Below, piece after piece: positions 54,495-62,188 of a DNA stretch of 64,000 nucleotides (the first letter of the stretch is position 1; every line of letters starts with the position of its first letter). The position numbers were made by a program, and so were the translations under genes. Origin of the DNA: CBDCUC01 sp965222485. GTDB taxonomy: Bacteria > Pseudomonadota > Alphaproteobacteria > Rhizobiales > Hyphomicrobiaceae. The notes beneath the pieces are model-generated. The model was given only the letters and a program-made list of their open reading frames with translations, made no database searches and was not told the DNA's origin. The DNA lies in NCBI GenBank assembly GCA_965222485.1, contig CBDCUC010000040.1, forward strand, positions 806,001 through 870,000, given 5' to 3'.

Positions 54495-56291
54495 ATGTCG
54501 CAATCAGAAACCCCAAACGAACTCAATCCCACACACGATGAATTTGCAGCCCTGCTGGCTGAGAGCTTGGCCAAGGATGACCTCTATGAAGGCAGTGTCA
54601 TCAAAGGAAAAGTGATCAGCATCGAAAAGGACCTGGCCGTTATTGATGTTGGACTGAAGATGGAAGGCCGTGTCCCGCTGCGTGAATTTGGTGTTGGCAA
54701 CCAGCCTGCCGATATCAATGTCGGGGACGAAGTTGAGGTTTATCTGGAGCGCATCGAAAACGCGCTGGGCGAGGCGGTTCTATCGCGCGAGAAGGCACGT
54801 CGGGAAGAAAGCTGGAACCGCCTGGAGAAACAGTTCGAAGCTAATGAAAAGGTGCAGGGCGTTATCTTCAACAAGGTCAAGGGTGGCTTCACCGTAGACT
54901 TGGATGGAGCGGTGGCATTCTTGCCGGGCTCTCAGGTAGACGTCCGCCCCGTACGTGATATTGGGCCGTTGATGCATCAGCCCCAACCCTTCCAGATCCT
55001 CAAGATGGATCGCCGCCGCGGTAACATCGTTGTCTCTCGCCGCTCAGTCCTGGAGGAGACACGCGCCGAACAGCGCGCCGACATCGTGGCCCGCCTCGCC
55101 GAAGGTCAGGTCATCGAGGGCTTGGTGAAGAACATTACCGACTATGGTGCGTTCATCGATCTGGGCGGAATCGACGGTTTGTTGCACGTCACCGACATGG
55201 CATGGCGTCGCGTCAATCATCCATCTGAAATTTTGAACGTCGGCGACACGGTTAAGGTGCAGATCATTCGCATCAATCCGGAAACGCAACGCATTTCGCT
55301 TGGCATGAAACAGCTGCAGGATGATCCCTGGCAGGCAATCGAGGCTAAGTATCCTGTCGATGCACGCTTCAATGGCAACGTTACCAACATTGCCGACTAC
55401 GGCGCATTCGTTGAACTTGAGCCAGGTGTTGAGGGCTTGATCCACGTCTCGGAGATGAGCTGGACCAAGAAAAACGTACACCCGGGCAAGATCGTTTCCA
55501 CCAGCCAGCAGGTTGAAGTACAGATTCTCGAAGTGGATCCTGCGAAGCGGCGCATTTCCTTGGGCCTCAAGCAAACTCAGGACAATCCCTGGGATGTTTT
55601 CCTCACACAGCACCCGAAGGGGTCCGAAGTCGAAGGACCGATCCGCAATATCACCGAGTTCGGACTATTTATCGGTCTGGAAGGTGGAGTCGATGGCATG
55701 GTTCACTTGTCGGACTTGGATTGGAGCCGCGCCGGTGACGATGCCATCAAGGATTACAACAAAGGCGATACGGTCCGCGCCGTCGTACTTGACGTCGACA
55801 GTCAGAAGGAACGTATTTCACTTGGCATCAAACAGCTCGGCGCCGATCCGATTGAATCCATAGGAGACATCAAGAAGGGAAGCCCTGTCACCTGTGAAGT
55901 CATTGCCGTTCAGGACAATGGCATCGAGGTCAAGATCGCCGATACCGACATGACGACCTTCATTAAGCGTTCCGACCTGTCACGTGATCGCTCAGAGCAG
56001 CGGCCCGAGCGCTTTTCCGTCGGCAACAAGATCGATGCCGCCGTTGTCAGCATGGATAAGGCCTCGCGCCGCATCAATGTGTCGATCAAGGCGTTGGAAA
56101 TTGCCGAAGAGAAACAGGCCGTCGAGCAGTTCGGTTCCTCTGACAGCGGTGCATCGCTCGGCGACATTCTGGGCGCAGCAATGAAGCGCCGCGACGACGG
56201 TGACGAGGAACCATCCTCTGACGAAGCCGCTGCTACTGACGAAGCGGCCACGGAAGAAGCTGCTCCTGAAGAAGAAAAAAAGGAAGAGTAG
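54495..56291 (+). CDS. rpsA: 30S ribosomal protein S1
   Basis: S1 binds mRNA leaders and is needed for most translation initiation. The 598-residue product has six S1 OB domains; clear repeats are AFIDLGGIDGLLHVTDMAWR, AFVELEPGVEGLIHVSEMSW and LFIGLEGGVDGMVHLSDLDW. The C-terminal 45 residues are acidic, Ala/Glu/Asp-rich. The ATG at 54495 (MSQSETPNELNPTHDEFAAL) is the family start; an upstream frame start at 54339 adds 52 residues and is rejected. S1 mRNA leaders often bind S1 itself for autoregulation; the 250-base leader could serve this. A weak GCCC/GGGC hairpin with TTTTT lies at 54354-54375, after cmk. Confidence 0.97.
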   Translation: MSQSETPNELNPTHDEFAALLAESLAKDDLYEGSVIKGKVISIEKDLAVIDVGLKMEGRVPLREFGVGNQPADINVGDEVEVYLERIENALGEAVLSREKARREESWNRLEKQFEANEKVQGVIFNKVKGGFTVDLDGAVAFLPGSQVDVRPVRDIGPLMHQPQPFQILKMDRRRGNIVVSRRSVLEETRAEQRADIVARLAEGQVIEGLVKNITDYGAFIDLGGIDGLLHVTDMAWRRVNHPSEILNVGDTVKVQIIRINPETQRISLGMKQLQDDPWQAIEAKYPVDARFNGNVTNIADYGAFVELEPGVEGLIHVSEMSWTKKNVHPGKIVSTSQQVEVQILEVDPAKRRISLGLKQTQDNPWDVFLTQHPKGSEVEGPIRNITEFGLFIGLEGGVDGMVHLSDLDWSRAGDDAIKDYNKGDTVRAVVLDVDSQKERISLGIKQLGADPIESIGDIKKGSPVTCEVIAVQDNGIEVKIADTDMTTFIKRSDLSRDRSEQRPERFSVGNKIDAAVVSMDKASRRINVSIKALEIAEEKQAVEQFGSSDSGASLGDILGAAMKRRDDGDEEPSSDEAAATDEAATEEAAPEEEKKEE

Positions 56292-56617
56292 AATCATCGA
56301 ACGGCGCGTGGCATTTGAGCCGCATCGCGTCGGGCAGGCCCAGATGCGAAAGAGGGTTAGGCAGCAGGGGGCTTCGGGCCCCCTGTTTGCGTCTGCCACG
56401 TTAGACGCGTAGACGTTTTAGAGCGCCCTTAGGCGTCGCACGCTTGCATATTAACGTCGCCCACTGATTAATATCTTTAACATGCGAGCCATGTCGTGCT
56501 AAACGGCCCACGCAGCATGTTGCTCGCCCAAATTGGCCTAATACTTGCCTCAACGATCCGTTCAAATGGAGCTGAGTTGTTTGGCGCCAACGCCTAGTTT
56601 CGCGGAGTCGATTGACG
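56292..56617. other. rpsA-sppA intergenic region
   Basis: The 326-base gap has the rpsA terminator (separate entry) and no gene. AT content rises after 56450, which would suit the sppA promoter. No clear -35/-10 pair is called. Confidence 0.45.
56365..56390 (+). terminator. rpsA terminator
   Basis: A GC-rich stem CAGGGGGC/GCCCCCTG with a 5-base loop is followed by TTTGC. It lies 74 bases after the rpsA stop. Confidence 0.83.
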
Positions 56618-57577
56618 ATGACACTTGAGACCGAAAACGTTCTTGACCGCCGCCGCTTGCGCCGTCGCCTGTCGATCTGGCGCGGACTGGCTGTTGTGTG
56701 CGCCGTAGCTGCATTGGGCCTGGTCATGACCAGCAGCGAGCAACTCGCCGCGTTAACCGGCAAAAAGCACATCGCCCGGGTTGCAATCGAAGGCACCATT
56801 ACGGAAGACCGCTCGCAGCTTGAGTTGTTGAAGAAAATCGCCGACGCGGACGGCGTTGCTGCGCTTTTGTTATTTATCAATAGTCCTGGCGGCACGACGA
56901 CTGGCGGTGAGGCATTGTTTGAAGCTTTGCGCCACGTCGCGGAGAAAAAGCCCGTGGTGGCCCAGTTTGGCACAGTCGCCGCTTCAGCGGGCTACATCGC
57001 GGGCCTGGGCGCCGACTACATTGTTACACGCGGCAACACGATCACGGGCTCTATAGGCGTGCTCATGCAATGGCCTGAAGTCACCCAGCTCATGGAAAAA
57101 GTGGGCGTGAAGATGCACGAGGTCAAAAGTGGACACCTGAAGGCCTCACCCTCCCCATTCGCGCCGGTGGATGACGCCAGCCGCCAGGTTGTCCAAGACA
57201 TGATCTCAGAAGGTTTCCAGTGGTTCATCGGTCTCGTTGAGCGCCGCCGGGGCCTAACCAGGACGCAGGTGCCAGGCCTCGATACGGGCCGTGTTTATTC
57301 GGGGCGAGAGGCTGTAGAGCTCAAGCTGGCTGATCAAATCGGAGGTGAAGCTGCTGCCGTACGCTGGCTGGAGGAAGAACGCAGGATTGAGAAGGATCTG
57401 AACGTCGTTGACTGGAAACCGACAACGGCGACTGGCTGGGGCCTAACCAGCCTGATTTATGGCCTAGCTGATCGTGTTCTGCCTTTTAGCCTGTCCGCGC
57501 TAGCCGCACGCGACAAGGCTTTATCGACACTTGGCCTTGACGGCCTCGTTTCCGTTTGGCACCCTTCAGAAAATTAA
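56618..57577 (+). CDS. sppA: Signal peptide peptidase SppA, short (36K) type
   Basis: SppA cuts signal peptides left in the inner membrane after secretion. The 319-residue protein has a membrane anchor at about residues 22-40 (GLAVVCAVAALGLVM) and a ClpP-like peptidase fold. The catalytic Ser is in GTVAASAGYIAGLGAD (about residue 126) and the Lys in SGHLKASPSPFAPV (about residue 177). The short form has one protease repeat and works as a larger oligomer. The ATG at 56618 was chosen over the TTG at 56612. It ends 33 bases before ihfB. Confidence 0.94.
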   Translation: MTLETENVLDRRRLRRRLSIWRGLAVVCAVAALGLVMTSSEQLAALTGKKHIARVAIEGTITEDRSQLELLKKIADADGVAALLLFINSPGGTTTGGEALFEALRHVAEKKPVVAQFGTVAASAGYIAGLGADYIVTRGNTITGSIGVLMQWPEVTQLMEKVGVKMHEVKSGHLKASPSPFAPVDDASRQVVQDMISEGFQWFIGLVERRRGLTRTQVPGLDTGRVYSGREAVELKLADQIGGEAAAVRWLEEERRIEKDLNVVDWKPTTATGWGLTSLIYGLADRVLPFSLSALAARDKALSTLGLDGLVSVWHPSEN

Positions 57578-57610
57578 GGAAATACAAGAGCTTTTCACAG
57601 GGGGCGTGGC

Positions 57611-57874
57611 GTGATTAAGTCGGAACTAATTCAAAAAATTGCTGCATCCAACCCACATCTTTATCACCGCGATGTGGAGCGTATCGTCAACGTAATCTTC
57701 GATGAGATCGTAAATGCCTTGGCGCGCGGCGATCGTGTCGAGCTGCGTGGTTTTGGTGCGTTTACCGTGAAACATCGCCCGGCACGCGAGGGGCGCAATC
57801 CGCGCACGGGCGCTCCAGTGCCTGTCGCTGAAAAGTTTCGTGCCGTTCTTCAAGACCGGGAAGGAATTGCGTGA
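57611..57874 (+). CDS. ihfB: Integration host factor beta, C-terminus displaced by a +1 frameshift
   Basis: IHF beta pairs with IHF alpha in a DNA-bending dimer. The GTG start follows AGGGGG by 6 bases. The HU/IHF signature is complete: IVNALARGDRVELRGFGAF and HRPAREGRNPRTGAPVPVAE. At AAG TTT CGT (57833-57841) the reading frame then departs from the family: the frame continues RAVLQDREGIA and stops at 57874. In the +1 frame from 57840 the expected family ending VPFFKTGKELRERLN is present up to a TGA at 57903. One extra base in TTTC explains this. The truncated product lacks most of the C-terminal helix. This is a sequence error, a real mutation, or a programmed +1 shift at UUU-C. Confidence 0.88.
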   Translation: MIKSELIQKIAASNPHLYHRDVERIVNVIFDEIVNALARGDRVELRGFGAFTVKHRPAREGRNPRTGAPVPVAEKFRAVLQDREGIA

Positions 57875-57905
57875 ACGCCTGAACGCCCCGGCCAAAGAAG
57901 CATGA
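57840..57905 (+). other. Displaced +1-frame C-terminal coding segment of IHF beta
   Basis: Twenty-one codons from GTG at 57840 to a TGA ending at 57905 read VPFFKTGKELRERLNAPAKEA, in pieces: VPFFKTGKELRERLN is the conserved IHF-beta C-terminal helix region, followed by APAKEA. It has no start signal of its own and makes sense only as the tail of ihfB. Confidence 0.85.
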
Positions 57906-58121
57906 CGTGAGCAGGGATCGCCGCCAGGGCCCAGAGCAACTCGTTTTCGGACCTGCAGAACGACAAACTCGCGGAAACGCTAATGGCACAATTTTGTTGT
58001 AACGCGTTTCCGGCAACGATCTAAAGACTTGGACCGATCGTTGCGCACGGGCGGGACCGCGAAACAAATAGCTAGGCTCTCGCGCGCGTTCGCAAGTTAA
58101 CAGCCATTAGAGAACACCGAC

Positions 58122-58478
58122 GTGCTAAAGCGCATTTTGAAACTGTTTGTCCTGCTTCCCTTGGCGTTGCTGCTTGTCGCGTTGGCGGTGTCGAACCGTC
58201 ATCCGGTGAGCTTCGTGCTCGATCCATTCCGGGGCGATCCGGGTATCGCAGTTGAGTTGCCGTTCTACGTATTCCTGTTTGGCGCTTTGATCGTTGGCGT
58301 TTTGATCGGCGGATTGAGTGTTTGGATGAGCCAAGGCCATTGGCGCCGCACAGCGACCCGCCGCATGCACGAAGCGCAGCGATGGCACGCAGAGGCCGAT
58401 CGCCTCGCCGCCGAGCGTGACGCTAACGTTGCTGGGAGTGCAACGGCCGTGAAGCAGCTTGCTGTCGCCGGCCGCTAA
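58122..58478 (+). CDS. LapA-domain membrane protein
   Basis: The 118-residue protein has two membrane helices (about residues 6-23 and 48-67), with VLLPLALLLVALAVSNRHPV and FYVFLFGALIVGVLIGG, and a short periplasmic loop between them. A cytoplasmic helical tail follows, rich in Ala, Arg and Glu (RMHEAQRWHAEADRLAAERD). It belongs to the LapA/DUF1049 family, linked in E. coli to regulation of LPS synthesis via FtsH/LapB. The start is a GTG. It lies between ihfB and trpF, as is usual in alphaproteobacteria. Confidence 0.88.
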   Translation: MLKRILKLFVLLPLALLLVALAVSNRHPVSFVLDPFRGDPGIAVELPFYVFLFGALIVGVLIGGLSVWMSQGHWRRTATRRMHEAQRWHAEADRLAAERDANVAGSATAVKQLAVAGR

Positions 58479-58578
58479 AGGGCTTTAATTCTTCCTATTC
58501 GGTTTCAGCGACGTCTCAACGTGCTAACGGTTGCGCTTGAATACCGACAATAAGCCTGCCCCCAACGAGCCTTGTGCA

Positions 58579-59334
58579 ATGCCAAACTACAGCCAGGTAA
58601 AGATCTGCGGATTGAGGACGCGTGAAGCCGTTGAGGCGGCGGTTCTGGCCGGCGCCGATTATATCGGTCTCGTCTTTTTCACCAAGAGCCCGCGCAACGT
58701 CGATGTCGATAGCGCGCGTGACCTTGCCCAAACTGCGCGCGAGTTGCGTACTTCGATTGCGGCCAGTGGCAACGGATCTCAAATGGCCACAGAAAAAGCC
58801 GCGCCAAGTCTCAAGCTTCCCCATCCCGCGGTTGTCGCGCTTCTTGTCGATCCGGATGACGAACTGCTCGACAAAGTTGCCACTAACGTCATGCCCGATG
58901 TCATACAGCTGCATGGGTCGGAATCGCCTGAGCGCGTTGCTGAAATTCGCAAGCGCTATGACATTCCGGTCATGAAAGCGATTGGCGTTCGCGAGACCGG
59001 CGATGCTGCCGTCGCCGACCGCTATTACGATCCGGGAAATATCGCTGATCTTATCCTTTTCGATGCCAAGCCACCGCGCGATGCAGGGTCAGCGAAGCTT
59101 CCCGGTGGCAACGGATTGACCTTCGACTGGCATATCCTCGACGACGTACGAGCTTGTCTTCCTTTTGCGCTCGCGGGCGGCCTGAGGCCGGAAAATGTTG
59201 CCGAGGCCATCCGGCTGACCGGTGCCCCGATCGTCGACGTTTCCTCTGGCGTCGAGCGCACGCCGGGCGAGAAGGATCCGGAGTTGATCCGCCTCTTCCT
59301 TAATGCCGCAAAGAAAGCTAATCAGAAGGCATGA
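58579..59334 (+). CDS. trpF: Phosphoribosylanthranilate isomerase
   Basis: TrpF isomerises N-(5'-phosphoribosyl)anthranilate in tryptophan synthesis. The 251-residue TIM barrel begins MPNYSQVKICGLRT with the catalytic Cys. VVALLVDPDD holds the active-site Asp, and GLTFDWHILDD and VDVSSGVERTPGEKDP are the phosphate-binding end. An insertion of about 20 residues (TSIAASGNGSQMATEKAAPS) near residue 70 makes it longer than the usual 205-220. The ATG at 58579 was preferred over the TTG 48 bases earlier. trpB follows 140 bases downstream. Confidence 0.95.
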   Translation: MPNYSQVKICGLRTREAVEAAVLAGADYIGLVFFTKSPRNVDVDSARDLAQTARELRTSIAASGNGSQMATEKAAPSLKLPHPAVVALLVDPDDELLDKVATNVMPDVIQLHGSESPERVAEIRKRYDIPVMKAIGVRETGDAAVADRYYDPGNIADLILFDAKPPRDAGSAKLPGGNGLTFDWHILDDVRACLPFALAGGLRPENVAEAIRLTGAPIVDVSSGVERTPGEKDPELIRLFLNAAKKANQKA

Positions 59335-59474
59335 ACACGCTGCATCGCGCAACCTGTTTGGTTTGCCGACGGCATAAACATCACACCGCGCGGGCTGATT
59401 GCGATCCCGCAGACCCTGTGTCGCGCTGGCGCTTAGTCGGACGACACATCTCCAGAAAAGGGGAATGCTAATCC

Positions 59475-60749
59475 ATGTCGGATGACACCAGCAGAAAGAC
59501 CGCAGACGCCCTGAAAAATTCAATGCGCTCCGGCCCGGATGAAAAGGGACATTTCGGATTGTTCGGCGGCCGGTTTGTCGCCGAAACGCTGATGCCGCTC
59601 ATCCTCGATCTGGAAAAAGCCTATGAGGACGCTAAGGCCGACCCGGCATTTGCCAAAGAGCTTCAGCATTTGATGACGCACTACGCCGGCCGGCCATCAC
59701 CGCTTTATTACGCTGAGCGGCTGACGGAACACTACCGCAGCCTGGCGAAGGCGGCTGGCAACAATGGTGGTGCCAAGGTGTACTTCAAGCGTGATGAGCT
59801 CAATCACACTGGTTCGCATAAAATCAACAACTGCCTTGGCCAAATTCTTCTGGCCATGCGCATGGGCAAGACCCGCATCATTGCCGAGACCGGCGCCGGT
59901 CAGCACGGTGTCGCGGTTGCGACCGTGTGCGCGCGCTTCGGCCTGCCTTGCGAAATCTACATGGGCGCAACGGATGTCGAGCGCCAGAAACCCAACGTGT
60001 TCCGCATGGGGCTCCTGGAAGCCAAGGTCAATCCAGTCACCAGCGGCGCCGGCACATTAAAAGATGCCATGAACGAAGCGTTGCGCGATTGGGTTACCAA
60101 CGTTGAGAACACCTACTACATCATCGGCACGGCAGCCGGCCCGCACCCATATCCCGCCATGGTGCGCGACTTCCAATCCGTAATCGGGCAGGAAGTACGC
60201 GAGCAGATGATGGAGCGCGAAGGCCGCTTGCCCGACACGCTCGTGGCCTGCATCGGCGGTGGCTCAAACGCCATCGGTCTGTTCCATCCATTCCTTGACG
60301 ATACCGACGTTAAGATCGTCGGCGTCGAAGCAGGCGGTCATGGCCTGGAAACGGAAACCGGTCATGCAGCTTCCATGAATGGTGGTTCGCCTGGCGTCTT
60401 GCACGGCAACCGCACGTATCTGCTGCAGGACGGCGATGGCCAGATCATCGAAGGCCATTCAATATCGGCCGGGCTCGATTATCCTGGTGTCGGACCTGAG
60501 CACTCCTGGCTCAAGGATTCAGGCCGTGTCAAATACGTTTCCGTGACGGACAAAGAAGCGTTGGATGCCTTCCAGCTTTGCACAAAACGCGAAGGCATCA
60601 TCCCCGCGCTTGAGCCTTCGCACGCATTGGCGCATGTCACGAAATTGGCGCCGACCCTGCCGCAGGACGATCTCTTGGTCATGAATATGTGCGGCCGTGG
60701 CGACAAGGACGTGTTCGCCGTCGCCGGCCATCTCGGCATGGATCTTTAA
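59475..60749 (+). CDS. trpB: Tryptophan synthase beta subunit
   Basis: TrpB joins indole with serine to make tryptophan, using pyridoxal phosphate. The 424-residue product has the PLP Lys in DELNHTGSHKINN (about residue 119), the conserved AETGAGQHGVA, GGGSNAIG (PLP phosphate) and GLDYPGVGPEHSWL. Full length and intact. In related bacteria trpA normally follows; here a GTG for a flavoprotein gene starts 6 bases after the stop instead, and no trpA is found in the window. Confidence 0.98.
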   Translation: MSDDTSRKTADALKNSMRSGPDEKGHFGLFGGRFVAETLMPLILDLEKAYEDAKADPAFAKELQHLMTHYAGRPSPLYYAERLTEHYRSLAKAAGNNGGAKVYFKRDELNHTGSHKINNCLGQILLAMRMGKTRIIAETGAGQHGVAVATVCARFGLPCEIYMGATDVERQKPNVFRMGLLEAKVNPVTSGAGTLKDAMNEALRDWVTNVENTYYIIGTAAGPHPYPAMVRDFQSVIGQEVREQMMEREGRLPDTLVACIGGGSNAIGLFHPFLDDTDVKIVGVEAGGHGLETETGHAASMNGGSPGVLHGNRTYLLQDGDGQIIEGHSISAGLDYPGVGPEHSWLKDSGRVKYVSVTDKEALDAFQLCTKREGIIPALEPSHALAHVTKLAPTLPQDDLLVMNMCGRGDKDVFAVAGHLGMDL

Positions 60750-60755
60750 GCGGGC

Positions 60756-61964
60756 GTGGCGAACGCAAACCTAAACAACACGAAGAAATCCTACGACGCG
60801 ATCATTCTCGGTGCCGGTGGCGCCGGGATGATGTGCGCAAGCGTTGCCGGCAAGCGCGGCAAACGCATTCTTCTCGTCGATCACGCAAAAGAGCCGGGCA
60901 AAAAAATCCTGATTTCAGGTGGCGGGCGCTGCAACTTCACCAATCTCAATATCGCGCCTGAGTGCTATCTCTCATCCAATCCGCACTTCGCGAAGTCGGC
61001 ACTCGTGCGCTACACGGCAGCGGATTTCATATCGCTCGTCGAAAAACACGCCATTGCTTGGCACGAAAAGACGCTTGGCCAGTTATTCTGTGACGGTTCC
61101 GCTCGCCAGATCGTCGACATGTTACTGGCCGAATGTGCGAAAGGCGGTGTCGAGCTGAGCCTGGGCCGGTCCGTCACCGACATTACACACGCAGACGGCC
61201 AATTCTCGGTGATGTTTTCAGGGGATGCAACAAGCGAGGTTCGCGCCCCGCAACTGGTGATCGCAACAGGCGGTCCATCGATACCCAAAATGGGCGCGAC
61301 GGGATTTGCCTACGACATCGCCCGCCAGTTCGGCTTGAAGGTGATCGAGCCGCGCCCCGCACTTGTACCGCTGACATTGGGTGAGCCAGACATGCCGTTT
61401 CGCGCGCTAACCGGCATCTCGTGCGACGTCATCGCAACATTCGAAAAGACCTCATTTCGCGAAGCCGCTCTCTTCACCCACAAGGGTATGTCGGGCCCGG
61501 CCATCTTGCAGATTTCGTCCTATTGGCAGCCACGCCAGCAGCTTCATATAAACTTCCTTCCAGACCCAGGGCCGGACGCGCTGCTGCAAGCAAAACGCGC
61601 CGAGCCGAAGTTGCAGGCGCGAGCTGCCCTGGGCCACCACGTACCGGCACGTCTCGCCGGCCTCCTGTGCGACGAGCTGCACCTTGCAGGCGAGCTTGCC
61701 AACCTCAGCGACAAAACGCTGAGCGCCGCCGGTAAAACGCTGTGCAACTGGTCCTTCTCGCCGACCGGCACTGAAGGCTTTGCCAAGGCGGAAGTCACCG
61801 CTGGCGGCATCTCGACGGCGGAGCTTTCCAGCAAGACCATGCAAGCCAAGAAGGTCCCGGGCCTTTACGCCATCGGCGAAGCCGTCGACGTAACCGGCTG
61901 GCTCGGCGGTTATAATTTCCAGTGGGCCTGGGCCAGTGGACACGTGGCGGGTAACGAGCTGTGA
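60756..61964 (+). CDS. BaiN/HI0933-family NAD(P)/FAD-dependent oxidoreductase
   Basis: The 402-residue flavoprotein shows a FAD-binding Rossmann motif IILGAGGAGMMCASVAG (residues 16-32), the family mark KILISGGGRCNFTNLN, APQLVIATGGPSIPKMGATG and the C-terminal GEAVDVTGWLGGYNFQWAWA. This is the HI0933/YhiN/BaiN group; BaiN reduces bile-acid enones in Clostridium, but most members have unknown substrates. It starts at a GTG 6 bases after trpB, so it is probably co-transcribed with it. The nearby start context is modest. Confidence 0.92.
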   Translation: MANANLNNTKKSYDAIILGAGGAGMMCASVAGKRGKRILLVDHAKEPGKKILISGGGRCNFTNLNIAPECYLSSNPHFAKSALVRYTAADFISLVEKHAIAWHEKTLGQLFCDGSARQIVDMLLAECAKGGVELSLGRSVTDITHADGQFSVMFSGDATSEVRAPQLVIATGGPSIPKMGATGFAYDIARQFGLKVIEPRPALVPLTLGEPDMPFRALTGISCDVIATFEKTSFREAALFTHKGMSGPAILQISSYWQPRQQLHINFLPDPGPDALLQAKRAEPKLQARAALGHHVPARLAGLLCDELHLAGELANLSDKTLSAAGKTLCNWSFSPTGTEGFAKAEVTAGGISTAELSSKTMQAKKVPGLYAIGEAVDVTGWLGGYNFQWAWASGHVAGNEL

Positions 61965-62188
61965 TGACACGCCCGGCCCGCATTCTCGCGCACGGCTCCG
62001 CGCCAAACTGTGGCGCAAATGTGTCACCCTTCCCTAATCCAAGTCTGATCCCTGTCAAAACGCCTGTGTTGACTGGCATCCATAGGGCGCGAGTGTTCTA
62101 AATCTTCAGAGAATTAAAGGTTTGTTAAGGATTCGCTCCGCCCGCCGGTTCTGCGTCGAGCGATGTGCCTTGGGGAGGGGTATCATTG

